Positions 43,665 through 51,765 of a stretch of DNA of 64,000 bases are shown piece after piece. Position 1 is the first letter of the stretch. Every line of letters begins with the position of its first letter. The stretch spans positions 434,001 to 498,000 of the forward strand of contig NZ_CP022540.1 in the NCBI RefSeq assembly GCF_002237555.1. Reading direction: 5' to 3'. The notes beneath the pieces are model-generated. The model did not search any database, was not told the origin of the DNA, and saw only the letters and a list, made by a program, of their open reading frames with translations. The position numbers were made by a program, and so were the translations under genes. This DNA is from Antarctobacter heliothermus. GTDB lineage: Bacteria; Pseudomonadota; Alphaproteobacteria; Rhodobacterales; Rhodobacteraceae.

Positions 43665-44207
43665 TCACTTCCGTCGCTGATGTTCGTCGAGTCTGGGAAA
43701 AATCTCGACAAAGTTACAAGGCAGGTGGCGATAGTCCAGTTGCCAGCGCAAAATTTCATCCCAAGCATCCTTGCAGGCCCCGGTCGAGCCGGGCAAGGCA
43801 AACAGATAGGTTCCGCCCGCAACGCCGCCCGTGGCGCGGCTCTGCACCGCAGATGTGCCAATTTTCTGATAGGAAACCATGGTGAACACCGTGCCAAAGG
43901 CATCGATCTCCTTTTCGTAGACATCCCTGTGCGCCTCAACCGTCACGTCGCGGCCCGTCAACCCGGTGCCGCCGGTCGAGATCACCACGTCCACTTGATC
44001 GTTGACAATCCAGGCGCGCAACTGGTCGGCGATCCCTTTCCGCTCGTCCTTCACGATTGCGCGATCTGCCAGAATATGACCCGCTTCAGTCAACCGCTGC
44101 ACCAAAGTGTCGCCGGACCGGTCCTCGGACAGGCCCCGCGTGTCCGACACCGTCAGGACGGCAATACGAACTGGAATGAATTCTCTCGATTCGTCGATGC
44201 GGGGCAT
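43665..44207 (-). CDS. moaB: Molybdenum cofactor biosynthesis protein MoaB
   Basis: MogA/MoaB-type enzyme that adenylates molybdopterin before molybdate insertion by MoeA. The 180-residue protein has RIAVLTVSDTRGLSEDRSGD, VVISTGGTGLTGRDVT and FALPGSTGACKDAWDEIL, the MPT-binding signatures. It is physically apart from the fdhD-mobAB-moeA operon but acts in the same pathway. Confidence 0.94.
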   Translation of the reverse strand: MPRIDESREFIPVRIAVLTVSDTRGLSEDRSGDTLVQRLTEAGHILADRAIVKDERKGIADQLRAWIVNDQVDVVISTGGTGLTGRDVTVEAHRDVYEKEIDAFGTVFTMVSYQKIGTSAVQSRATGGVAGGTYLFALPGSTGACKDAWDEILRWQLDYRHLPCNFVEIFPRLDEHQRRK

Positions 44208-44295
44208 AGGATCTCTCCAAAACTACGGACCTTGCGCACCTTCGGCAGCGCAGCGACCGTGTCAAGCAGCCCATCCTAGGTGGACGGACCGCCGC

Positions 44296-44904
44296 TCAGA
44301 TCGCCAGCCGCACCGCCAGCCCGCCAAACAGCGTGGCACAGGCATAGCGAAGCGCGCGTTCCGTCGTCGTGCCGCCGTGCAGATGCCGCCGCATCTGACC
44401 GGCAAATTGCCCGACCAACCCGTTCACCACCAGCCCGCCGGTCGACATGAGCAACCCGTATATCAGAAACTGCGGCAGGACCGGCAATGTGGGGTCAATG
44501 AACTGTGGCACAAAGGCCAGCACGAAAAGGATGAACTTGGGATTGGTAATGTTGACCACAAACCCCTGCTTTGCAGCCTTGGCAGGCACCATCATGGGGG
44601 CGTCGCTGCCCGCGATGGGGGTTCGCAACGTCTTCCACGCGATCCATGCCAGATAGGCCGCCCCGCCCCACCGGATCACATCAAAGGCTCCCGGCAATGC
44701 AGCGACCAGCGCGCCCAGCCCAAGCCCAGCCAGCAGGACATGCACCATGCCGCCCAGCGCAACACCGGCAGAGGCGGCCCAGCCACAACGCGCGCCCCCC
44801 CGCAACCCTTGCGCCAGACAAAACATCATGTCCGGGCCGGGTGTGACGTTCAGCGCCAGACCGACAGGTATGAACGCCAGCAACAGGATGGGATCGACGA
44901 TCAT
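44296..44904 (-). CDS. LysE-family amino acid exporter
   Basis: A 202-residue inner-membrane translocator of the LysE/RhtB type with about six helices; the N-terminal FIPVGLALNVTPGPDMMFCL and the GxR-rich segment that follows are characteristic. The start overlaps the uracil-DNA glycosylase stop by 4 bp. Substrate (basic amino acids, homoserine or others) is unknown. Confidence 0.88.
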   Translation of the reverse strand: MIVDPILLLAFIPVGLALNVTPGPDMMFCLAQGLRGGARCGWAASAGVALGGMVHVLLAGLGLGALVAALPGAFDVIRWGGAAYLAWIAWKTLRTPIAGSDAPMMVPAKAAKQGFVVNITNPKFILFVLAFVPQFIDPTLPVLPQFLIYGLLMSTGGLVVNGLVGQFAGQMRRHLHGGTTTERALRYACATLFGGLAVRLAI

Positions 44905-45692
44905 GTCAACGTCCTCAATTTCGCCTGCAACGCCAGCAGGTCGGCCCAGGCCTCACGTTTGGCCCCCGGCGTGCGCAACAGATAGGCAGGATGCAACATC
45001 GGCAACGCGGGACGCCCTGCCGCCTCTTGCCACTGGCCGCGCAACCGGGTGATGCCGCGCCGCCCCAACAAGGCCTGCGCCGAAGTGTTGCCCATGATCA
45101 CCAGCACATCCGGATTGACCAAAGCGATATGCCGCTGGAGGAACGGGATCAGCATGGCAATCTCATCCGGTTTGGGATCGCGGTTCTGCGGCGGTCGCCA
45201 CGGCAGAACATTGGTGATGTAGACCGAGTCGACCCGGCTCAGGCCCACCGCTGCCAGCATCCGGTCCAGCAACTGCCCCGCCTGCCCGACAAACGGCTTG
45301 CCCTGCAAATCCTCGTCGCGGCCCGGCGCCTCGCCCACCAGCATGACCCGCGCGCCCGGCGCGCCATCGGCAAACACCAAATTCCGCGCGCCTTTCTTCA
45401 ACTGGCAATGCTCAAACCCGGCCAGCGCCGCACGCAACCCGTCCAGATCCTGCGCCCCGGCCGCCAAGGCCTGCGCCTCGGCCACAGGATCGACCTCTTC
45501 GACCTTTGGCACAGGCCCGGCCTGCGCCACGCCGGACGATTGCGCCCGCGCCGCATGCTGCGCGCGCAGCTCTGCCTCGGCAGCAAACCGATCCACAGGC
45601 GCGTCGCAAATCGCCGCGTCCACACCCATTTCCATCTGCCATTCCAGCAGCGCCTTGGCGGCGTGCCAGTCCATTTGATCCATCTGATCCAT
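44901..45692 (-). CDS. Uracil-DNA glycosylase family protein (family 4-like, no Fe-S cysteines)
   Basis: A 263-residue protein with the UDG superfamily motifs GEAPGRDEDLQGKPFVG (active site) and MLHPAYLLR (DNA intercalation), so base excision of uracil is likely. Family 4 enzymes usually have four cysteines for a [4Fe-4S] cluster; only two cysteines occur here, and the expected sites read FEHCQLKKGARN and NVLPWRPPQNR, the second with tryptophan. This variant seems characteristic of alphaproteobacteria. Start chosen at the ATG 45692; a start inside the 45738-45762 repeat is less likely. Confidence 0.88.
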   Translation of the reverse strand: MDQMDQMDWHAAKALLEWQMEMGVDAAICDAPVDRFAAEAELRAQHAARAQSSGVAQAGPVPKVEEVDPVAEAQALAAGAQDLDGLRAALAGFEHCQLKKGARNLVFADGAPGARVMLVGEAPGRDEDLQGKPFVGQAGQLLDRMLAAVGLSRVDSVYITNVLPWRPPQNRDPKPDEIAMLIPFLQRHIALVNPDVLVIMGNTSAQALLGRRGITRLRGQWQEAAGRPALPMLHPAYLLRTPGAKREAWADLLALQAKLRTLT

Positions 45693-45737
45693 GGAACCCA
45701 CCCTAACGCCCGCCAGAGAGGAAGAAAATCGCCCCCG

Positions 45738-45762
45738 CTTCTTCTCTGTCAAAATACCCATC
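45738..45762 (-). repeat. GGGTATTTT-AGAAGAAG repeat, copy near the UDG gene
   Basis: On the minus strand the sequence reads GGGTATTTTGACAGAGAAGA plus AG, matching the arms at 26609-26681 and the copy at 50248-50273 in length and order (GGG, TATTTT, short spacer, AGAGAAGAAG). It lies in the divergent region between the UDG gene and pyrB. Confidence 0.65.
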
Positions 45763-45850
45763 TTGCGACCGCGCCGCGCAACCCACCGCCAGAGGCTTGC
45801 CCCGACCGAGCCCCAAACATAAGAAGGGCAAACGCCGCCGAGGGGACCTG

Positions 45851-46801
45851 ATGCGCTTCGACCACCGTCACCTGTTGGGGATCGAACCCCTGCGCCCGGA
45901 TGAGATCACCACGATTCTCGATCTGTCCGACCAATACGTCGATTTTAACCGCCGCCGCGACAAACACGCCAAAGCGCTGGCCGGTCTGACGCAGATCAAC
46001 ATGTTCTTCGAAAACTCCACCCGGACGCAGGCCAGTTTTGAACTGGCGGGCAAGCGGCTGGGCGCGGACGTCATGAATATGTCGATGCAAGCGTCGTCCA
46101 TCAAAAAGGGCGAAACGCTGATCGACACGGCGATGACCCTGAACGCCATGCACCCCGACCTGCTGGTGGTGCGCCACCCGCATTCCGGAGCAGTCGATCT
46201 ACTGGCGCAAAAGGTGAACTGCGCGGTGCTGAACGCGGGCGACGGTCGGCACGAACATCCCACACAGGCGCTGCTGGACGCGCTGACCATCCGTCGCGCC
46301 AAGGGACGGCTGCACCGGCTGTCGATCGCCATCTGCGGCGACATCGCGCACAGCCGCGTGGCGCGGTCGAACCTGCTGCTGCTGCATAAGATGGAAAACC
46401 GCATCCGTCTGATTGGCCCATCCACCCTGATGCCTGCGGGCATCGACGCCTTCGGGGTCGAGGTGTTTGACGACATGCGCGAGGGGCTGAAAGACGTGGA
46501 TGTGGTGATGATGCTGCGCCTGCAAAAGGAACGCATGGACGGTGGCTTTATCCCCTCCGAACGTGAGTATTATCACCGCTACGGGCTGGACGCCGACAAG
46601 CTGTCCTTTGCCAAGGAGGACGCCATTGTCATGCACCCCGGCCCGATGAATCGTGGAGTGGAAATCGACGGCACGCTGGCGGATGACATCAACCGCTCTG
46701 TCATTCAGGATCAGGTCGAAATGGGCGTGGCCGTGCGCATGGCCGCGATGGATCTGTTGGCCCGGAACCTGCGCGCCCGTCCGACAGAGGTCGTGGCATG
46801 A
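45851..46801 (+). CDS. pyrB: Aspartate carbamoyltransferase catalytic subunit
   Basis: Condenses carbamoyl phosphate and aspartate in pyrimidine synthesis. The 316-residue protein has the carbamoyl-phosphate motif [20 protein letters not shown] (about 53-72; N replaces the usual P), [12 protein letters not shown] (about 140) and [23 protein letters not shown] precedes the ATG at 45851. It is the first gene of a run of overlapping genes through plsY; no pyrI regulatory chain is present, consistent with a PyrB-PyrC' holoenzyme. Confidence 0.95.
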   Translation: MRFDHRHLLGIEPLRPDEITTILDLSDQYVDFNRRRDKHAKALAGLTQINMFFENSTRTQASFELAGKRLGADVMNMSMQASSIKKGETLIDTAMTLNAMHPDLLVVRHPHSGAVDLLAQKVNCAVLNAGDGRHEHPTQALLDALTIRRAKGRLHRLSIAICGDIAHSRVARSNLLLLHKMENRIRLIGPSTLMPAGIDAFGVEVFDDMREGLKDVDVVMMLRLQKERMDGGFIPSEREYYHRYGLDADKLSFAKEDAIVMHPGPMNRGVEIDGTLADDINRSVIQDQVEMGVAVRMAAMDLLARNLRARPTEVVA

Positions 46802-47340
46802 CTCAGGTTGAGATCAACGGATCGGACACCGGCACGGTGCGTGTCCTGCATCTGGACCTGCCCCCCGAGGCGGTCGAACGGTTCACCCAGATGGCGGGCA
46901 CCGGCGAATGGCCGCTCAAATACGCGTTGGGAGCGAAACGCCTGCGCGAGGCCTTCGTGGACGTTGTGTCGATCCGCGATCTGGGCGAGATGCCACTGTC
47001 GCGCTATCTGGCAGAGGCTTATGACGTGCAGGCCCGCGCGCTGGGCGATGACCGGGCGCGCCTTGACGCCTTGACGGGGCATGTCCTTGTCCTGCCGTCG
47101 CAGGCCTTTGACGCCACCTCGCAGACCCTGACGATTTCCCCGCCGCTCAAACTGATCCGCAGCTATGCTGAGACGCGCGCCGCGGCCCGCGGCCCCAAGG
47201 TCACATCGAAATCCGCGCGCGGGCAGGGATCGGGCGGCGCACCCGGCCCCACCTCACGCGGCAATTCCGGCCTGCTCAAGCTGATCCTTGCCGCGATCGC
47301 GCTGGTTCTGGCGCTGGTACTCTGGCTGGCGCTGGTATGA
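46798..47340 (+). CDS. C-terminally anchored protein of unknown function in the pyr operon
   Basis: A 180-residue protein with a soluble N-terminal domain ([20 protein letters not shown]), a Gly/Ser/Pro-rich linker near 140-160 and one C-terminal transmembrane helix ([20 protein letters not shown]). The ATG overlaps the pyrB stop by 4 bp. I recognise no family. Its tail anchor suggests a location at the inner membrane facing the cytoplasm. Confidence 0.8.
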   Translation: MTQVEINGSDTGTVRVLHLDLPPEAVERFTQMAGTGEWPLKYALGAKRLREAFVDVVSIRDLGEMPLSRYLAEAYDVQARALGDDRARLDALTGHVLVLPSQAFDATSQTLTISPPLKLIRSYAETRAAARGPKVTSKSARGQGSGGAPGPTSRGNSGLLKLILAAIALVLALVLWLALV

Positions 47341-47355
47341 GCGGGGTGGCCTGAC

Positions 47356-47901
47356 ATGACCCTGCCCGACGCACCCGCACAGACGCCGTCTGGCTGGGTC
47401 GGTATCCTTGACCCCGGAGAGACGATCCGCTGGCAAGGGCGGCCCGACAGTGGCATCCACCTGCGCGGCGGTGACTATGCGTTGATGGCGTTCGGGCTGT
47501 TCTTTGGCGGCTTTGCCCTAGTCTGGATGGCACTCGTGTGGGGCGCGGGCGGATCATTCTGGATGTTCGGCCTGCTGCATTTTGCCGTTGGCGTGGCTAT
47601 TGTCCTGTGGCCCGCGCTGGGGCGTCCCTATCTGCGCCGACACACATGGTACACGCTGACCGACCAGCGCGCCTTTATCGCGGCCAACGTGCCGATACGA
47701 GGCAAGACGCTCAAGAGTTATCCGATTTCCAAGGACAGCCCACTGACGCTGGAAACCGGTGCGTTTGGGTCGGTGTTCTTTGCCACCGAACGGCAGCGGA
47801 CCAAGAACGGTTACCGCAACGTGCGCGTCGGCTTTGAGCATATTGCCAACGCGCGTGAGGTCTTTAGCCTGTTCCGCGACATTCAGCGGGGCGATGCATG
47901 A
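47356..47901 (+). CDS. Membrane protein with a PH-like domain in the pyr operon
   Basis: A 181-residue protein with two helices in the middle (YALMAFGLFFGGFALVWMAL and GLLHFAVGVAIVLWPALG) and a C-terminal bacterial PH-like part (WYTLTDQRAFIAANVPIRGK). The N-terminal GETIRWQGRPDSG is typical of this type. It overlaps the next gene by 4 bp. Function unknown. Confidence 0.78.
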   Translation: MTLPDAPAQTPSGWVGILDPGETIRWQGRPDSGIHLRGGDYALMAFGLFFGGFALVWMALVWGAGGSFWMFGLLHFAVGVAIVLWPALGRPYLRRHTWYTLTDQRAFIAANVPIRGKTLKSYPISKDSPLTLETGAFGSVFFATERQRTKNGYRNVRVGFEHIANAREVFSLFRDIQRGDA

Positions 47902-48284
47902 GCTTTCCGCCTGACAAGACAACCTATGTCCGCACCCATTGGATCATGGCTGCTCTGGCCATGGCCGTGGGCATGGCGATCCTCTGGGCGCTGGGCAATC
48001 CGCATGTCTGGACCGGGGCCATCGGCGGTCTGGCCGCCGTCGCCCTGCGCGGCTGGTATCTGATGGATGAGGAAATGGGCCATCTCTGGCAGATATCGGA
48101 CGATATGCTCGAAGGCCCGCAGGGTCGCCGCGTGGCGCTGGCGGACATCGACAAACTGCGCACCATCGGAGCCGCCGTTCAGGTCATCACCCGGAGCGGC
48201 GACAAACACCTGATCAAGTTTCAGGCGGACCCGCAGGCCACCAAGGCCCGCATCGACGCCGCCCGCCTACGAGGCCAAGAATGA
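47898..48284 (+). CDS. Small membrane protein of unknown function in the pyr operon
   Basis: A 128-residue protein with two N-terminal helices (about 15-50, HWIMAALAMAVGMAILWALG and WTGAIGGLAAVALRGWYL) and a C-terminal part (MGHLWQISDDMLEGPQGRRV) resembling the PH-like part of its neighbour. ATGA overlaps on both sides link it to the preceding gene and pyrC'. Confidence 0.78.
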   Translation: MSFPPDKTTYVRTHWIMAALAMAVGMAILWALGNPHVWTGAIGGLAAVALRGWYLMDEEMGHLWQISDDMLEGPQGRRVALADIDKLRTIGAAVQVITRSGDKHLIKFQADPQATKARIDAARLRGQE

Positions 48285-49582
48285 CCGTTACCCTGATCCA
48301 CAACGCCCGCCTGATCGACCCCGAGGCTGATACAATCACACCCGGCGCAGTCCTGATCGAGGCCGGAAAGATTACCGAAATATTAACGCAAGACGTTGAT
48401 ATTGAAGAGATGTTTCGCGCGCGAAACATCTCGCCGGATCGCGTCGACGCGGGCAATGCCTTTTTGGCGCCCGGCATCGTGGACATCGGCGTCAAGGTCG
48501 GCGAGCCGGGAGAGCGTCACAAGGAAAGCTATGGCAGCGCCGGTCAGGCCGCCGCAGCGGGAGGTGTGACCACCATGGTCACACGACCAGACACCCTGCC
48601 CTGCATCGACACGCCGGAGTCGCTGGAGTTCATCCGCCGCCGCGCAATGGAAGAGGCTCCGGTCAATGTTTTGCCCATGGCCGCCCTGACCAAGGGAAGG
48701 GAGGGCCGCGAGATGACAGAGATCGGCTTTCTCATGGATGCGGGGGCGGTGGCCTTTACCGATTGCACCCATGTGGTAACCGACACCAAGGTTCTTAGCC
48801 GCGCCATGACCTATGCGCGCAGCCTTGGCGCGCTGATCATCGGCCACCCGCAGGACCCCGGCCTGTCCAAGGGGGCGTCCGTAACCAGCGGAAAGTTTGC
48901 AACACTACGAGGCCTGCCCGCCGTGACCGCGATGGCGGAACGCATGGGGCTGGACCGCGACATTGCCCTGATCGAGATGACCGGCGTGCGCTATCACGCG
49001 GACAAGATCACCACCGCGCGCGCCCTGCCCGCGCTGGAACGCGCCAAGGCCAACGGGTTTGACGTGACCGCCGGCACCTCGATGCATCACCTGACGCTGA
49101 ACGAAATGGACGTGGCTGACTATCGCACCTTCTTCAAGGTGACGCCGCCGCTACGGTCCGAGGAAGACAGACAAGCGATTGTCGAGGCTGTCCGCAGCGG
49201 GCTGATTGACATCATCGGCAGCTATCACTCGCCGCAGGACGAAGAGAGCAAGCGCCTGCCATTTGAGGAGGCCGCAAGCGGCGCTGTCGGGTTGGAAACC
49301 ATGTTGCCAGTGCTGCTGCGGCTGTATCACGGCGGTGAGCTGGACCTGACCACACTGTTCCGTGCCCTGTCGTATAACCCGGCGCGGCGGCTGGGTCTGG
49401 ACTGTGGGCGGATCGCCAAGGGCGCGCCTGCGGATCTGGTGCTGTTCGACGCGGACAAGCCGATTGTGCTGGACCGGTTCAAGCTGCGCTCAAAATCCAA
49501 GAACACACCGTTTGACGGCGCGCGGCTGCAAGGGCGGGTACTGGGCACATGGGTCGGCGGACGCCGGGTATTCGAGGGATGA
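48281..49582 (+). CDS. pyrC: Dihydroorotase homologue PyrC', probably non-catalytic
   Basis: A 433-residue amidohydrolase-fold protein clearly related to dihydroorotase (EPGERHKES, AAAAGGVTTMV, GTSMHHLTLNE, RRLGLDCGRIAKGAPADLVL). The first metal motif DxHxH is missing: residues 68-72 read DIGVK. The catalytic aspartate region TDHAPH reads SYHSPQ. It is therefore probably an inactive partner of PyrB, like PyrC' of Pseudomonas, and a separate active PyrC should exist. Residues about 33-51 are encoded by an AT-rich palindromic segment (48379-48432). It overlaps plsY by 4 bp. Confidence 0.9.
   Translation: MTVTLIHNARLIDPEADTITPGAVLIEAGKITEILTQDVDIEEMFRARNISPDRVDAGNAFLAPGIVDIGVKVGEPGERHKESYGSAGQAAAAGGVTTMVTRPDTLPCIDTPESLEFIRRRAMEEAPVNVLPMAALTKGREGREMTEIGFLMDAGAVAFTDCTHVVTDTKVLSRAMTYARSLGALIIGHPQDPGLSKGASVTSGKFATLRGLPAVTAMAERMGLDRDIALIEMTGVRYHADKITTARALPALERAKANGFDVTAGTSMHHLTLNEMDVADYRTFFKVTPPLRSEEDRQAIVEAVRSGLIDIIGSYHSPQDEESKRLPFEEAASGAVGLETMLPVLLRLYHGGELDLTTLFRALSYNPARRLGLDCGRIAKGAPADLVLFDADKPIVLDRFKLRSKSKNTPFDGARLQGRVLGTWVGGRRVFEG
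48379..48432. repeat. In-frame palindromic element inside pyrC'
   Basis: Two adjacent inverted repeats: AATATTAACG (48379-48388) with CGTTGATATT (48394-48403), 9 of 10 pairs plus one G-T, and then a perfect 26-bp palindrome at 48407-48432 whose half is GAGATGTTTCGCG. The segment is 54 bp (18 codons), AT-richer than its surroundings in its first half, and corresponds to extra residues between IEAGKITEI and DRVDAGNAF, a place where amidohydrolases normally have a short turn. Confidence 0.7.
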
Positions 49583-50169
49583 GCGGTATGATGATCCTCT
49601 GGGCGGTTCTGGGCTATCTGCTGGGGTCGGTGCCTTTCGGCGTGCTGATCTCACGCGCTATGGGGCTGGGCGATCTGCGCAAGATCGGCTCTGGTAACAT
49701 CGGTGCCACCAACGTGCTGCGCACCGGCAACAAGCCCGCCGCGCTGGCGACGCTGCTGCTGGACGGCGGCAAGGGCGCGGCGGCGGTGCTGCTGGCGCGC
49801 GCCTTTGGGGCCGATGATCTGGCGGTGCAGGCGGCTGGGGTCGCAGCCTTTTTCGGTCACTGCTTTCCGGTTTGGCTGGGCTTCAAGGGGGGCAAAGGCG
49901 TTGCGACGTTCCTTGGCCTGATGCTGGCGCTGGCATGGCCTGTGGGCCTGCTGTGCTGTGCAAGCTGGCTGGCGGGGGCGTTTCTGTCACGGGTGTCATC
50001 GGTAGGCGCGCTGGTCGCCTCTGCCTCGGCGCCGGTCTGGCTGCTGTTGACCGGGCGGGTTGAGCTGATCGTCAGCGCGCTATTGCTGGCAGCGCTGGTC
50101 TGGTGGCGGCATTCGGCCAATATCGCGCGGCTGCGAGCCGGGACAGAGCCGAAGATCGGCAAGAAGTAA
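49579..50169 (+). CDS. plsY: Acyl-phosphate:glycerol-3-phosphate acyltransferase
   Basis: Inner-membrane enzyme that transfers an acyl group from acyl phosphate to glycerol 3-phosphate, making lysophosphatidate. The 196-residue protein has about five helices and the catalytic loops GSVPFGVLISR, GSGNIGATNVLR and GFKGGKGVATFLG. The ATG at 49579 overlaps the pyrC' stop by 4 bp. Confidence 0.95.
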   Translation: MSGMMILWAVLGYLLGSVPFGVLISRAMGLGDLRKIGSGNIGATNVLRTGNKPAALATLLLDGGKGAAAVLLARAFGADDLAVQAAGVAAFFGHCFPVWLGFKGGKGVATFLGLMLALAWPVGLLCCASWLAGAFLSRVSSVGALVASASAPVWLLLTGRVELIVSALLLAALVWWRHSANIARLRAGTEPKIGKK

Positions 50170-50192
50170 GGGTCCCGGTTCTGATCGAGAAA

Positions 50193-50229
50193 AGGGGGCG
50201 CTGTCCCCGACTTCCTTTGGTCGCCCCCT
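50193..50229 (+). terminator. Hairpin after plsY, possible terminator
   Basis: AGGGGGCG (50193-50200) pairs with CGCCCCCT (50222-50229) over a 21-nt loop. There is no T run after it, so it is only a weak candidate for the end of the pyrB-plsY transcript. Confidence 0.4.
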
Positions 50230-50247
50230 GAGTTATGAAAAAGAACA

Positions 50248-50273
50248 GGGGTATTTTTACAAAGAAGAAGCGC
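50248..50273 (+). repeat. GGGTATTTT-AGAAGAAG repeat overlapping the hydrolase gene end
   Basis: GGGGTATTTTTACAAAGAAG plus AAGCGC matches the copies at 26609-26681 and 45738-45762. It covers the last codons and stop codon (50257-50259) of the alpha/beta hydrolase gene, so the C-terminal residues of that protein derive from the repeat. Confidence 0.65.
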
Positions 50274-51069
50274 AAGAGGCGGCGCACGCACCGCGCAGGG
50301 TCTCTGTCACCGCGTCCGGATGGCTGAGCAGGACCATGTGGCCCGCGCCTGCGACGGTTTTTTCGCGTGCTTGCGGCAGGCGGTCCATCAGGCCCCGGTG
50401 GACCTCGGCGATGATCGGCACAGTGTCCGAGCCGCGCAGCAGGGTGACCGGGCAGGTAATCCGCTCCAACCCGTCTTGTTCCAGCATCCCGGCGCGGTCC
50501 TGCCAGAGCGCTGGTTCGGTGGCGCAAACAAAAGGCATCTGCCGCGCCATGCCCTGTTGCACCCGTTCCGGGAAACTGTCCCAAGGCACGCCGCCGCCCC
50601 AGAGCCGATTGAACAGGCGCGCGCCCTGCAGCAGGTTGCCAGCGTCGCATTCCCGGTACAGGTCTTTTTCGGCGGCCTTGTGGTCCCGTTTTAAAGCGCT
50701 GTCGGGCGCGGCTGCAAAGAACACCGGCTCTATCAGCGTCAGCGATGCGATCCGATCGGGAGCCTCCAGCGCGAGGCGCAGGGCGAGGGTTGCGCCAAAG
50801 CTGTGACCGGCAAGGTGGATACCATCGGTCAAATGCGGGCGCAGGGCGTCGCAGGCGGCGTCATGCACATCCTCGCCGTCGGGGAACGGCGGGCTTTTGC
50901 CATGCCCCGGCAGGTCGGGCGCGCGCAGGGTGGTGCGGTCGGCCAGCGCCTCGGCCACCTCTCGCCACATCCCGCCCTGCCCCAGCCCGCAGTGCAGGGC
51001 CAGCACCTGTGCCGGCCCCTGCCCCCATGTGCGCCAGTTCAGATCAGAACCGGCGCTGGCGTCTCGCAT
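50257..51069 (-). CDS. Alpha/beta hydrolase
   Basis: A 270-residue hydrolase with the nucleophile elbow GHSFGA (Ser near 92), an oxyanion region at HCGLGQGGMW and the catalytic histidine in GAGHMVLLSHP. Substrate unknown. The ATG overlaps the stop of the upstream isomerase gene by 1 bp, so the two are co-translated. Its last residues (ASCASSL) lie in the dispersed repeat. Confidence 0.87.
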   Translation of the reverse strand: MRDASAGSDLNWRTWGQGPAQVLALHCGLGQGGMWREVAEALADRTTLRAPDLPGHGKSPPFPDGEDVHDAACDALRPHLTDGIHLAGHSFGATLALRLALEAPDRIASLTLIEPVFFAAAPDSALKRDHKAAEKDLYRECDAGNLLQGARLFNRLWGGGVPWDSFPERVQQGMARQMPFVCATEPALWQDRAGMLEQDGLERITCPVTLLRGSDTVPIIAEVHRGLMDRLPQAREKTVAGAGHMVLLSHPDAVTETLRGACAASCASSL

Positions 51070-51668
51070 TAGAGACGTCCGTCCAGGTGGGCGTCCAGAT
51101 CGTCAAGCCTGTCATTGCCCCAAAACACCTGCCCGCTGTCGACAACGTAGAACGGCGCGCCGAACACGCCCTTTTCCACCGCTTCTTCGAGGTTGGCGGG
51201 ATAAATCTCGGCCCCGGTCAGCAGGCCAGTGTCAGCCAGCGCGGGGTCAAAACCCGCACCTTCGAGGCAGGCCTTGATCACAGCATCCTCGGCGATGTCC
51301 TTTTGCTCGGCCCAGACGGCCGCCAGCAGGCTGTGGCACAGTTTGCCAAGATCACCGCCACCAGCCTTTTGGGCCGCGATCACCGCATAGGACGACGGTG
51401 CCGCATTGGTCGGGAAATGGGCGGGCTTTTCGTGATAGGGCAGGCCCGTCTTGCTGGACGCGCGCGCCAGTTCCTGAAGCCGGTAATCCTGCCGGTTCTG
51501 GTGTCGTTGCCCCGGAGGCGTCCCGCCGGTGCGCCCGAACAGCGCGATGATGTCGATCGGCTTGTAGGCGATGGTTGCGCCATGTTTCGCGGCGATTTCT
51601 TCGAGTCGTAAACCCGCGAAATAGGTGAAGGGGGAAATCGTGGAAAGGAAATAGTCGATATGGGCCAT
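51069..51668 (-). CDS. 2-hydroxychromene-2-carboxylate isomerase family protein (DsbA-like fold)
   Basis: A 199-residue thioredoxin-fold protein of the kappa-class GST/HCCA isomerase group: [20 protein letters not shown] at the N-terminus, with serine instead of the DsbA CxxC, and [20 protein letters not shown] near the C-terminus. It likely uses glutathione; the true substrate is unknown. CCCAGGAGGCGACG precedes the ATG at 51668. Confidence 0.88.
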   Translation of the reverse strand: MAHIDYFLSTISPFTYFAGLRLEEIAAKHGATIAYKPIDIIALFGRTGGTPPGQRHQNRQDYRLQELARASSKTGLPYHEKPAHFPTNAAPSSYAVIAAQKAGGGDLGKLCHSLLAAVWAEQKDIAEDAVIKACLEGAGFDPALADTGLLTGAEIYPANLEEAVEKGVFGAPFYVVDSGQVFWGNDRLDDLDAHLDGRL

Positions 51669-51765
51669 GTCGTCGCCTCCTGGGTCCTGCGCTGGCGCCG
51701 ACGTTAGGCGCATGCTAACCGGACCGCAACGTCACGAATCCGTCACCTTCCGAAGGCCATGCCCC

